Assembly (NCBI GenBank): GCA_024637295.1
Contig: JAGXFL010000003.1
Coordinates: 1 to 64,000, forward strand
From: Sulfuricurvum sp.
Lineage (GTDB): Bacteria > Campylobacterota > Campylobacteria > Campylobacterales > Sulfurimonadaceae
Length of the DNA stretch: 64,000 nucleotides
Reading direction: 5' to 3'
The notes under the pieces: model-generated
The model's input: the letters and a program-made list of their open reading frames with translations, nothing else
Told to the model about the DNA's origin: nothing
The model's database searches: none
Shown here: positions 26,764-35,227 of the stretch, in pieces
Numbering within the stretch: position 1 is the first letter of the stretch
Layout: every line of letters begins with the position of its first letter
Made by a program: the position numbers and the translations under genes

Positions 26764-27383
26764 GGAGCTTTAGCTATATCCGTAGTCAAAGTTTCATTAT
26801 CGGATAAAATAAACTCCAATGCCATCTCAGCCGCATCATAATACAAAGGAGTACGGGACTCATATTTCATATTAATAAGATACATCGGTGCCCATTGAAG
26901 CAGATGGGTATTTAAAAAACGGTGCTGTACTGCTTGCAGTTCTGTAGCAGCATCAGTATCACCCTCTTGTGTCGCTTTCATTTGTGCTTGACACAAGTGA
27001 TGCATAAACTCAAGCTCAACCCCAATATGATCAGCAGATACAACACGTGCAACGGCATAATCTACAATAAAATCATAGGCACTGTATATATCGGTAACCG
27101 GGTTTGCTCCCCCTGTCTCAACCATTTGATCAGCACGGGTATAAAATGTCTCATAGGGGACTAAATGTAACAATGAAAGATTTGTGAAATCAGGATTCAA
27201 ATATTCTTCTAAAAGCTTTTGTGGGGCAACTGAAGTACGCTGTTCCCATTCGTTCCAATGGGGCAAAAACTCTAAAACGGTTTTATCATTCATAAGTGTA
27301 TTTAAAATTTCAACGTCAAGCTCCTGGAGCATTATCCGAGAAAGAAGTCCATAAATATTACTGCGTGCGGTGAGTTCATCCAT
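26760..27383 (-). CDS. TorD/DmsD-family chaperone for a Tat-exported molybdoenzyme
   Basis: A 207-residue, all-helical cytoplasmic protein with TorD-family features: an N-terminal RSNIYGLLSRI helix, Tyr- and Pro-containing loops in the middle, and DHIGVELEFMHHL, which matches the conserved D-H-(I/L)-x-x-E-L-x-F-M signature. Such chaperones bind the Tat signal and the apoprotein of the molybdoenzyme until cofactor insertion. It follows the 1130-residue catalytic subunit by 87 bp, which is its obvious client. AAAGGT serves as ribosome binding site. The specific subgroup cannot be told from sequence alone. Confidence 0.88.
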   Translation of the reverse strand: MDELTARSNIYGLLSRIMLQELDVEILNTLMNDKTVLEFLPHWNEWEQRTSVAPQKLLEEYLNPDFTNLSLLHLVPYETFYTRADQMVETGGANPVTDIYSAYDFIVDYAVARVVSADHIGVELEFMHHLCQAQMKATQEGDTDAATELQAVQHRFLNTHLLQWAPMYLINMKYESRTPLYYDAAEMALEFILSDNETLTTDIAKAP

Positions 27384-27470
27384 TAATCAGACCTTTAAAT
27401 AGTGATGGGATTGTAGCTACTTCGACTGAAAAGTACATGAGAGAAGAAGATTAAGAAAAGGTATCAAGTC

Positions 27471-30400
27471 CTAAGACTTGATATGTACATCGTATGCAGA
27501 TGGGTCAAGAGATACCCATGGGCGCTTGATATGACGAGGGCGACGAATCGTAGAATTTGAATCCAATCCACGAGACAGCTGATCTCTCCATGCTTGATAA
27601 ACTTTTAGGTTGTTATCATAGTTGACAAAAATATCACCAATCTTATCACCTGGCTGAGCAGGTTCTAAGATAACTTTATGGTGCCAACAGTGCATACCTG
27701 AAATTGGATCCGGATGTGGAGCTGCTACGGCATTTTGCCATGAACCACTCAAGCCGTCCCACCAGATATTTTCAGAGTCACGATTATACTGAGCAAAACG
27801 TTCAGCCTTAAATCCTTTGATCCCCTCAACGTATTTGAGCTTACCGACTTTTCCATCCATTTGTAGCTCAGCCACAGGTACACCGAAACTATTGATACCT
27901 GATGTACCGCTATAGTCATCAATCTTTGTTTGTGCTCCTGCTTTACCGATATTTGCCGGTGATTCGTTAAGGAACTCTTTGTTACTCAAATCACGTGGTG
28001 CAGTAGACGGATCAATTTTTCCATCACTTACACCGTTTGGAATTGTCACGTGGTTTGTCAACTTCCAACGTCCACCATGATGTGAACACGCTAATGTTCC
28101 TGGCATAACACCTTCAGTTGGAACTGCCATAGCTACAAAATAACCGCTATCAAGACCAGAAACAGTATCCACAATCTTAACACGCATAGCATCACCACGT
28201 TTGAATCCAAGACGCTGTGCATCTTTGGTATAGATCCAAATAGGGTCATGGTTTTGCGAAATCTCCATCAAATGTTTTGAGTTCGCAGAACGTGTATGAA
28301 TGTTGTACGGTAAACGGAATACCGTGTTAAGAGCAAATGAGTTTTCCTCTTTCATGTACATGTGATTAACATGCGATACAAGATGAACCATCTCTGTTTT
28401 CTCTTTGTCATTACGCGGATAGAACGGCATTGCGTACTCTCTCCAATGCCAATCCGTAGCCCACTGTGTAAAGAACTCAAGCTTACGAGTAAGCGTTTCA
28501 AACCCTTCCATCTTTTTGCCGTCGATTTCAATACCGATTTTCTTCTCTTTGCCTTCATGGTCTTTTGCAGAAATAACACCTGCAGCACCAATGCTCATAG
28601 AGCCGGCATCAAACTTGTGCCCATGAGAGATGACTTCGCCATCTTCAAACTTAAGTTCGCGCTCCATTGCATTATAGATTTTATCTTCTTCCATCCATGC
28701 ACCGTGATCACGCAAATAGGCATAAACCGGGAATTCTTCTTTACTGTAACGTTCATCATTGATGGCAGTTTCTTTGAGTTTTGGCAAGTTGTCACCAAAT
28801 GCAGCATCATACCACTCAGCAATTGTTACCGGTTTACCTGGATGACGTTTGGACTCCCACATTTTTTTGATACCGAGACTACCGTCTGGATCGATGTAGT
28901 TTACACACATATCAAACCAGAACTCATTTTCTTCCCAAACCTCACCAAGACCTGCTTTGACGTGTGCTTCGAGAGTTGCTCGGTTAGGATTTTTCGCTTT
29001 CCAACCCGACTTTTCTAGTGCTACGCGCAATACCGGCTGACGGAAAGAGGTCCATCGTGCCGGGAATGTTGCCTCAGAGTGCTGGTCATGACGCTCACCT
29101 GCAAGTCCAACCGGAAGTACATAGTCCATATACCAGTTTGTCTCTGACCATACCGGAGAGAGATTCATAGTGAGTTCCATTTTTGTTTCGTCTTTAAGCA
29201 CTTCGATCCAACGGAAACCGTCCGGATTAATCCATACAGGGTTGTACATACGTGGGATATAAACTGCAAGTTTACTTGGAACTTTCAGTCCACGATCATT
29301 CCATTTTTTCTGCCATGCGGTATCCGTAAGAAGATGCGGTAACAAATACGACATTTCATAGGTTGACAATGGCCACTCAGGAGGCCAAGTAAGCTCATTC
29401 CATACTTTAATTTTTGGAACATCTGCTCCACCGGCACCCTGACCTACTGTTGAGCTTCCGCCCTTACCCGAAACAGAGATAACATGCCAATGGTGGAAGA
29501 ATGTACCACCCTCAGTACCGATAGCACCACGTAGACCAATACAAAAATAGGCCGCACGTCCACCCATCCAAGCACCACGGTTACCCGCAGCAGCTGCACG
29601 CCAAATATACGTAGAGATCGCATCCCCAGCCCATATAAACATCTCATACAATTTTTCAAGCTTGTAAGCAGGTACATGAGTCTCTTTGACCGCATACTCT
29701 AACGTATACGGAGCATACATATCTTTGAGAAGGTCCATATAATCATCAAAACCATTACCTGTTGGAGCTTTAGTGATTTGACCTTTTTGAAGCATAAAGT
29801 TCAAATGCTCTTGATCGTTCATCAAGGTTTCCCAGTTGAACCATTTTTTAACAAATTTTTTGTCTGTCATGTTTTCGTTCAAAATGCGGTTAGCCAAATA
29901 GAGATAGATAGCCGCTTCCGTACCAGGCCAAGCAGCGATCCATAGATCGGACATACCCGCAGAGTTGGACATACGAGGGTCCATTACGACCATCTTCGCA
30001 CCTTTTTTACGCGCATCTGCAATAAAACCGGCTGATTGTTGGAAATAGTGTCCAGCATCTGCTGCATGAGATGAATTCAAGAAAATCAATTTAGCATTTG
30101 CCCAATCCGGGCTCGTACGGTCATCATTTGCTGTCCAAATCGTTGGTGTACGACCATTTGATGAACAGATGTTTGTGTGAGAGTTATAAGAGTCAAGACC
30201 CAATGTTTCCCATACCTGTGGTACGAAACCGTTTTCATTCGGTCGTCCAACGTGAAACATTACTGATTTTTTCGAAAGGTCATCGCCTTTGCGAATCGTA
30301 TCCCCCATCTTTTTACCGATGGTAGTCATCGCTTCATCCCATGTAGTACGGATCCACTTACCCTCACCACGTTTAGAACCAGGTGCACGTTTAAGCGGGA

Positions 30401-30863
30401 ACGGGATACGATCCGGATCGTACATCTGCGATTGAACCGCATACCCTTTTGCACAGTTACGTCCACGAGAGCCTGGGTGTAATGGATTACCCATGTATTT
30501 TTTAACCGTAAATGTCTTTTTGTCGACCCATGCAGTCAAACCACATGAAGCTTCACAGTTTGAACATGCCGTTGGTACGATCATAAAATCGTTAACTAAA
30601 ATACCATCTGGATTTTCTTCACTCTGAACACCATGACGATCGATACCGCCACGTTTCCAATCCGTACCATCAAGCTCTTGGAAGCTATTCCATTGATCCA
30701 ACGGTGGATAAAATGAGAGGCTGTCAGGTGTATTGGTAAATTTGCTGTTCTCTACAGACTCTGCAGCAGCATCAGTTGAGAATACGCCCTTTACAATGGC
30801 AGCACCGGCAACCGTAAACGCGGCACCTTTTAAAAATGTTCTTCTACTTTCTAAATACATCAT
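27471..30863 (-). CDS. Periplasmic molybdopterin oxidoreductase catalytic subunit (Psr/Phs/Ttr/Soe-like)
   Basis: A 1130-residue member of the complex iron-sulfur molybdoenzyme family. The N terminus carries a Tat signal (SRRTFLKG, then a hydrophobic stretch). A [4Fe-4S] site is formed by C100-x2-C103-x3-C107 and C137. Cys233 (NICSSNGRT) is placed to ligate molybdenum, as in polysulfide, thiosulfate and tetrathionate reductases and sulfite dehydrogenases. The C-terminal molybdopterin-dinucleotide domain (~860-1130) is present. With the NrfD-type anchor and ferredoxin subunit upstream it forms a quinone-linked sulfur or related oxyanion enzyme; substrate and direction are not clear. Two ATGs begin the frame; the second (30860) has better spacing to AGAGG. 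Confidence 0.9.
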   Translation of the reverse strand: MMYLESRRTFLKGAAFTVAGAAIVKGVFSTDAAAESVENSKFTNTPDSLSFYPPLDQWNSFQELDGTDWKRGGIDRHGVQSEENPDGILVNDFMIVPTACSNCEASCGLTAWVDKKTFTVKKYMGNPLHPGSRGRNCAKGYAVQSQMYDPDRIPFPLKRAPGSKRGEGKWIRTTWDEAMTTIGKKMGDTIRKGDDLSKKSVMFHVGRPNENGFVPQVWETLGLDSYNSHTNICSSNGRTPTIWTANDDRTSPDWANAKLIFLNSSHAADAGHYFQQSAGFIADARKKGAKMVVMDPRMSNSAGMSDLWIAAWPGTEAAIYLYLANRILNENMTDKKFVKKWFNWETLMNDQEHLNFMLQKGQITKAPTGNGFDDYMDLLKDMYAPYTLEYAVKETHVPAYKLEKLYEMFIWAGDAISTYIWRAAAAGNRGAWMGGRAAYFCIGLRGAIGTEGGTFFHHWHVISVSGKGGSSTVGQGAGGADVPKIKVWNELTWPPEWPLSTYEMSYLLPHLLTDTAWQKKWNDRGLKVPSKLAVYIPRMYNPVWINPDGFRWIEVLKDETKMELTMNLSPVWSETNWYMDYVLPVGLAGERHDQHSEATFPARWTSFRQPVLRVALEKSGWKAKNPNRATLEAHVKAGLGEVWEENEFWFDMCVNYIDPDGSLGIKKMWESKRHPGKPVTIAEWYDAAFGDNLPKLKETAINDERYSKEEFPVYAYLRDHGAWMEEDKIYNAMERELKFEDGEVISHGHKFDAGSMSIGAAGVISAKDHEGKEKKIGIEIDGKKMEGFETLTRKLEFFTQWATDWHWREYAMPFYPRNDKEKTEMVHLVSHVNHMYMKEENSFALNTVFRLPYNIHTRSANSKHLMEISQNHDPIWIYTKDAQRLGFKRGDAMRVKIVDTVSGLDSGYFVAMAVPTEGVMPGTLACSHHGGRWKLTNHVTIPNGVSDGKIDPSTAPRDLSNKEFLNESPANIGKAGAQTKIDDYSGTSGINSFGVPVAELQMDGKVGKLKYVEGIKGFKAERFAQYNRDSENIWWDGLSGSWQNAVAAPHPDPISGMHCWHHKVILEPAQPGDKIGDIFVNYDNNLKVYQAWRDQLSRGLDSNSTIRRPRHIKRPWVSLDPSAYDVHIKS

Positions 30864-30871
30864 CTACCTCT

Positions 30872-31771
30872 TTAGCTCATGTTTAACAATTGTGGGATAA
30901 CTAACCATACGTGTTTGGTAATCCACAATCCGACCAACGCTGACACTGCAGCGATTTTCAACAAATAATACGATTTATCTTTGATACTTTTGCATACCAA
31001 TGCCATAGGGATCAAAAAGGCTACGATCTGTCCAAGCCAGAACATAAACGTATACTCACCGCCCTTTACAAATTCCAAAGTAGCGATCACTTCTTCTGCT
31101 TTCATCGGACCAAAAAACAGCTCTAACATGTACATAATAAACGCTGTACCGGCACTAAAGCCTAGGATTAGTGCTAGATCTTTTTTAATCGTGTCTGAAA
31201 ACTTGTTTCCGCCAACCAAAAGCATTGTTGCAGATCCTGCAAGGAAAGCGGCCAACATCATTTGAATTGACTCTGTAGGCATTTGCCACAATTCACGTGC
31301 CGTTGATTGTGCCATCAAACCAGCGGTGTACAAAGTAACCGGAACGGCTAAAACAACGCCATACACTAGTAATTTATCATACATAGCTTCGTCTTTTTTC
31401 ATATAGAGGAAATAGGCCATAGCCAAGATGATACCCACAAAGCCTGTTGCCAACCATGCACCGATCGTGATCATTGATGTCATGTGAGGGTAGAAAAAGA
31501 TATGCCAAAATCGAAACATCTGATGCAAATCAATAACGGTAAAAAATAAAAACAGGTGAATAAATACAATTGATATCACTACCGAAGGCAAACGGATAAA
31601 TCCGGTTTGTTCAGGATATTTTTTCAACAAATAAAAGGCGATGAAGATGATACCCGTACCGATACTTTTTGCCCACATGTTCATGGTGATAATCCAACCC
31701 CATACAATACCTGGAAGAGCTACGTCAAGCGTAACAACAGCATTGGTTGCTGCAATAATCTCGTGTGCCAT
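30872..31771 (-). CDS. NrfD/PsrC-family membrane anchor and quinone-reactive subunit
   Basis: A 299-residue integral membrane protein with about eight helices. It follows the NrfD/PsrC pattern, including the WGW segment after the first periplasmic turn and Glu/Asp-bearing helices in the membrane. It binds menaquinone and exchanges electrons with the ferredoxin subunit of the complex. It starts within the stop of the upstream ferredoxin gene (TAATG) and precedes the catalytic subunit by 8 bp, so B, C and A are made together. The order B-C-A is that of ttr-type operons rather than psrABC. Confidence 0.9.
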   Translation of the reverse strand: MAHEIIAATNAVVTLDVALPGIVWGWIITMNMWAKSIGTGIIFIAFYLLKKYPEQTGFIRLPSVVISIVFIHLFLFFTVIDLHQMFRFWHIFFYPHMTSMITIGAWLATGFVGIILAMAYFLYMKKDEAMYDKLLVYGVVLAVPVTLYTAGLMAQSTARELWQMPTESIQMMLAAFLAGSATMLLVGGNKFSDTIKKDLALILGFSAGTAFIMYMLELFFGPMKAEEVIATLEFVKGGEYTFMFWLGQIVAFLIPMALVCKSIKDKSYYLLKIAAVSALVGLWITKHVWLVIPQLLNMS

Positions 31772-32409
31772 TAGTGGTGTCCTCCTACAGGTAAATGAGT
31801 CAGGTTATTGAAAAGGTTGTGACCTTCACCACGGAATGATGCCAATGGGTTAAGAGTAACGTTACCGCCACCAACATAAAAGTGATGTGGATCTGTCCCT
31901 TTTTCAGGCTTGCGTACTTGAACGTTACCTTGGTGCTCTTGGATATACTTACTGATGTTAGACATTGGATCGTCCAAATCACCAAAGATATTAGCCTCTA
32001 CCGGACAAGCAACAACACACGACGGCATCATCGCACTGGCGATACGGTGTGCACAATACGTACATTTATCTGCCGTTTGTGTTTGAGGATCGATATAGAT
32101 AGCTCCGTACGGACATGCCATAACACATCCCGCACATCCGATACAACGATCTTTGTCAATATTCACGATACCGTTTTCAATGTAGTGCAATGCACTGACC
32201 GGACAAATACGCTCACAAGGCGCATTCGCACAGTGATTACAACGAAGAGGAGTAAATGTTCGTTTTGTTTCCGGAAAACTTCCTACATCCACATATTTTA
32301 CGCGAAGACGCCATGTACTAAGAGGAACTTCATTCTCTACTTTACATGCGATCTCACAGCCCTTACAACCCATACAAAGGCGAAGGTCTACCAAGAACCC
32401 TAATTGCAT
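31771..32409 (-). CDS. Four-cluster [4Fe-4S] electron-transfer subunit of the molybdoenzyme
   Basis: A 212-residue ferredoxin-type subunit with four Cys-rich motifs for [4Fe-4S] clusters: CMGCKGCEIAC, CNHC...CERICP, CIGCAGCVMACP and CTYC...CVVACP. It has no Tat signal, so it probably rides out with the Tat-bearing catalytic subunit, as described for related enzymes. It relays electrons between the molybdenum subunit and the membrane quinone subunit. AAGGAG precedes the ATG at good spacing. It is the first gene of an operon running to at least 24739, with a 228-bp intergenic region in front. Confidence 0.92.
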   Translation of the reverse strand: MQLGFLVDLRLCMGCKGCEIACKVENEVPLSTWRLRVKYVDVGSFPETKRTFTPLRCNHCANAPCERICPVSALHYIENGIVNIDKDRCIGCAGCVMACPYGAIYIDPQTQTADKCTYCAHRIASAMMPSCVVACPVEANIFGDLDDPMSNISKYIQEHQGNVQVRKPEKGTDPHHFYVGGGNVTLNPLASFRGEGHNLFNNLTHLPVGGHH

Positions 32410-32637
32410 TTATTCTCCTTGAATTCCTATTGCATAACACAATAATAATTGTTTGACGTACTTATAGTAAACCACAAATGGCGTTACTTCTGGCAGTGAT
32501 GGTAACTAATTATTGATTAATAGATTCTAAATAAAAACAATATTTACGTCAATTGTTACGTTATGGAACTATTTTGTTTTATTAAGAAACACATGATGAA
32601 GAAAGAAATATTTTAGACATCACATACCGCATGGGTA
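32410..32637. promoter_or_regulatory. Leader region of the molybdoenzyme operon with inverted repeats
   Basis: A gene-free 228-bp stretch. It holds an 8-bp inverted repeat with distant arms, TTGACGTA (32453-32460) and TACGTCAA (32545-32552), and a short hairpin ACAAT-AATA-ATTGT (32439-32452) close to the operon start. No convincing sigma70 or sigma54 pair is apparent; TACTATAAG on the minus strand near 32465 is the best -10 candidate. Regulator binding is inference. The hisD 3' end borders the other side. Confidence 0.4.
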
Positions 32638-33930
32638 TTATGATTCTAGACGGCAGCGTACAGAAGCTTCATGGGCTCCCAATCCTTCAGTATTTGCAAT
32701 CAACGCACACGCTTCACCAATCTCGTTGATCGCTTGACGTGAAAAGGCAATAATAGACGATTTTTTCATAAAATTTTCAACCCCAAGAGGTGAGTAAAAA
32801 CGTGCCGTTCCCCCCGTCGGTAATGTATGGTTGGGACCTGCGACATAATCACCGATCGCTTCAGGAGTGTTGTGCCCCAAGAAGATCGCTCCTGCGTGTT
32901 TAATAGAAGCTAAAAGTTCAAAAGGATTATTCGTTGCGACTTCTAAGTGTTCAGGGGCAATTTGATTCATTAACCCCACGGCTTCTTCCATCGATCCGGT
33001 GACGATGATTGCCGCACGCTCTTCAATCGATTTGCGCGCTATTTCTTCACGCGGAAGCTTTTTCAACCACAGTTCAATCTCAACCGCACAGGCATCTGCA
33101 AACTTTTGCGAAGGGGTGATTAAAATCGAGCTTGCCATCTCATCATGTTCTGCTTGAGAGAGTAAATCAATCGCGATATGTTCAGGATTGGCACTATCAT
33201 CCGCCAATACCCCGATTTCACTGGGGCCTGCGATCATATCGATGTTCACTTCACCAAAGACCATTTTTTTAGCTGTAGCCACAAAAATATTACCAGGACC
33301 GGTAATCACATCTACTTTGGGAATCGTTTGTGTACCGTACGCCATTGCCGCGATTGCGCTGGCACCGCCTACTTTAAACACTTCGCTCACGCCGCACAAA
33401 TGGCATGCTGCCAGCAACAGGGCATTGGGTTCATTATCAGGGGTCGGAGTACAGACGATGATCTGCTCTACTCCCGCTACTTGTGCCGGAATGACATTCA
33501 TCAGCAAAGAACTGGGATACGCGGCTTTTCCTCCTGGAATATAAAGCCCTGCACGATCAACCGGCGTTACTTTTTGTCCTAGTATTGTCCCGTTGGCTTC
33601 GGTATCAAACCAACTGCGAGGGAGCTGTTTCTCATGATACGCACGGATACGATCATATGCCAAATGCAGTGCTGATTTTAGCTTCGGTTCAAGTGCCTCA
33701 TACGCAGCTTTCATATCACTGGTTTGGATACGTAAATCGGTACCGCCCTTAGGCGACCAGCGGTCAAATTTTTCGATATGCTTAATCAATGCCTCGTCTT
33801 TTGCTACACGAATATCGTCAATGATATCTTTGACAATCACCGATACATGCTCCATGTCCATTTTCCCACGATTCAATAAATCACTGAAAACCGTTTGAAA
33901 ATTTGCATCATTGCTTTGGATAATAGTCAT
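32638..33930 (-). CDS. hisD: Histidinol dehydrogenase
   Basis: Oxidises L-histidinol to L-histidine in two NAD-dependent steps, the end of histidine synthesis. The 430-residue length is normal. Signatures include YIPGGKAAYPSS, DVITGPGNIFVATAKK, DMIAGPSEIGVLAD, SQAEHDE and NHTLPTGGTARF, which carry the zinc-binding and catalytic His and Glu residues. GGGAG lies 4 bases before the ATG. It is the last gene of an aroK - thioredoxin-like - hisD run (12 bp gap). No other his genes are in the window. Confidence 0.97.
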   Translation of the reverse strand: MTIIQSNDANFQTVFSDLLNRGKMDMEHVSVIVKDIIDDIRVAKDEALIKHIEKFDRWSPKGGTDLRIQTSDMKAAYEALEPKLKSALHLAYDRIRAYHEKQLPRSWFDTEANGTILGQKVTPVDRAGLYIPGGKAAYPSSLLMNVIPAQVAGVEQIIVCTPTPDNEPNALLLAACHLCGVSEVFKVGGASAIAAMAYGTQTIPKVDVITGPGNIFVATAKKMVFGEVNIDMIAGPSEIGVLADDSANPEHIAIDLLSQAEHDEMASSILITPSQKFADACAVEIELWLKKLPREEIARKSIEERAAIIVTGSMEEAVGLMNQIAPEHLEVATNNPFELLASIKHAGAIFLGHNTPEAIGDYVAGPNHTLPTGGTARFYSPLGVENFMKKSSIIAFSRQAINEIGEACALIANTEGLGAHEASVRCRLES

Positions 33931-33942
33931 GATCTCCCTTTC

Positions 33943-34362
33943 TTACTTTTTCGTTGACTGTTTTTTATACTCAGCAGTCACAATATCAAGTCCCTTTAAA
34001 AAACTAGTGGTATCAATAGCACCCATCAATGGTTCAAACAAAGGCTCTCCATCACTTTTCAAAAACCAAGTTGCAGGGGTTCCTCCTACATAAAGCTCAT
34101 TTGGAAAGACAGGGTTTTCATCCACATATGCCGTAACAGCGACATAGTCGCTATTTAACTTTTGGACTACTTTTGGAGAACTTAGTGTGGTCTTTTCAAA
34201 CTGAACACAAAAGTGACAATTATGGTTTGATACAATAAACATGATTGGTCTGTTCAATGCTTTAGCCTGTTTAAGTGCTGTTGCATAATCTTTTTCCCAT
34301 TTAATTCCATTACCAAATAGTGCAGATAAAGCAACCAACAGCAGGAATACAATTCTCATCAT
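33943..34362 (-). CDS. Exported thioredoxin-fold protein (CxxC)
   Basis: A 139-residue protein with an N-terminal signal peptide (hydrophobic 3-16, likely cleaved near GNG). It has a thioredoxin-like fold with active-site C49-H-F-C52 and a cis-Pro loop, GGTPATW. It resembles the SoxW / thioredoxin_7 group of periplasmic thiol reductants. The partner is unknown; in sulfur oxidisers such proteins often keep other periplasmic proteins reduced. Its start overlaps the end of aroK by 4 bp (ATGA). Confidence 0.85.
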   Translation of the reverse strand: MMRIVFLLLVALSALFGNGIKWEKDYATALKQAKALNRPIMFIVSNHNCHFCVQFEKTTLSSPKVVQKLNSDYVAVTAYVDENPVFPNELYVGGTPATWFLKSDGEPLFEPLMGAIDTTSFLKGLDIVTAEYKKQSTKK

Positions 34363-34868
34363 TTCTTTACCTTTTTTAAAATTTCTTTTGCAATCTTTTT
34401 CACATCTTTATTACTCACATCTATGACGATATCCGCAACTTCCAGATACTTAGGAAGCCTCTCTTCATACAACATACGCGCTTTATCAATATCTTGAAAC
34501 AAAGGACGTTTTTTAAGTTTTTTATCCGCATCCGGATGGGTCAATATTCGCTCATAAATCGTCTCAAACGGGGCATTAAGCAAAACTACCGTACCCACTT
34601 TTTTCAGAGCCGGGACTTTAAAAAATCCACCACCTGTAGAGATGATCGTCCCCTCGACTTTTTTCTTAAGCCATCGTGCTGTTTTGCGTTCTAGATTGCG
34701 AAAGTATTCTTCACCCTCTTTTGCAAATATCTCTTTGACAGAACGATTTTCCATACTCTCGATAACATCATCAGTATCCAAAGCCATCATAGCCGTTTGT
34801 TGAACCATTGCACGGGCGACAGAACCCTTGCCTACTCCCATAAAACCGATAAGTACAATATTTTTCAT
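34359..34868 (-). CDS. aroK: Shikimate kinase
   Basis: Phosphorylates shikimate at the 3-position with ATP in the chorismate pathway. The 169-residue length is typical. The P-loop is GFMGVGKGS (8-16). The shikimate-binding Asp lies in LDTDDVIE, and the STGGG loop, a KRPLF-type Arg region and the lid are present. It is the first gene of the aroK-thioredoxin-hisD run. A palindromic ATTATAAT at 34886-34893 supplies a TATAAT on both strands in the 62-bp gap to the divergent cupin gene. Confidence 0.95.
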   Translation of the reverse strand: MKNIVLIGFMGVGKGSVARAMVQQTAMMALDTDDVIESMENRSVKEIFAKEGEEYFRNLERKTARWLKKKVEGTIISTGGGFFKVPALKKVGTVVLLNAPFETIYERILTHPDADKKLKKRPLFQDIDKARMLYEERLPKYLEVADIVIDVSNKDVKKIAKEILKKVKK

Positions 34869-34885
34869 GATTTAGGACACTTTAA

Positions 34886-34893
34886 ATTATAAT
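34886..34893. promoter_or_regulatory. Overlapping divergent -10 elements (aroK / cupin)
   Basis: ATTATAAT reads TATAAT on the plus strand (34888-34893) toward the cupin gene and on the minus strand (34886-34891) toward aroK. If both are used, the two polymerases compete for one site. The -35 regions are poor on both sides. Confidence 0.45.
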
Positions 34894-34930
34894 GGTGCAA
34901 TCATAACACGCATAAACTTAGGAGTGACTC

Positions 34931-35227
34931 GTGAATATCTATACCCTCAAAAACCCTAAGGCCGATACCGAAGAGTTTGTAACCCTTCACCAAAACAATG
35001 GTATCAAAATTGAAGCCATACGGTCTCATCTCCTCCATCCAGGAGAAGTTTATAGTCAAAATGAAGATGAGTGGGTCATTTTAATTCGTGGAAGTGCACA
35101 ATTAGAAGTTGAAAATAAGATTCTCAATCTTAAAGAAGGAGACTCCCTCTTTCTCCCAAAGCACACGATACATCAAGTATTAAGCACCTCTGAGGATGCT
35201 CTTTGGTTGGGTGTGTTTAACTCTTAA
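34931..35227 (+). CDS. Small cupin-domain protein
   Basis: A 98-residue single-domain cupin (beta-barrel) with [15 protein letters not shown] and [14 protein letters not shown] corresponding to the two cupin motifs. The usual H-x-H of motif 1 is not present, so metal binding, if any, differs from classical cupins. The start is GTG at 34931 with AGGAG six bases before it. It stands alone on its strand and its 3' end overlaps the chemoreceptor gene by 11 bp. The ligand and pathway are unknown. Confidence 0.8.
   Translation: MNIYTLKNPKADTEEFVTLHQNNGIKIEAIRSHLLHPGEVYSQNEDEWVILIRGSAQLEVENKILNLKEGDSLFLPKHTIHQVLSTSEDALWLGVFNS

Noticed and set aside
32461-32520. Sigma54 promoter before the molybdoenzyme operon
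   Set aside because: TGGC occurs but without a GC at the required -12 spacing on either strand.
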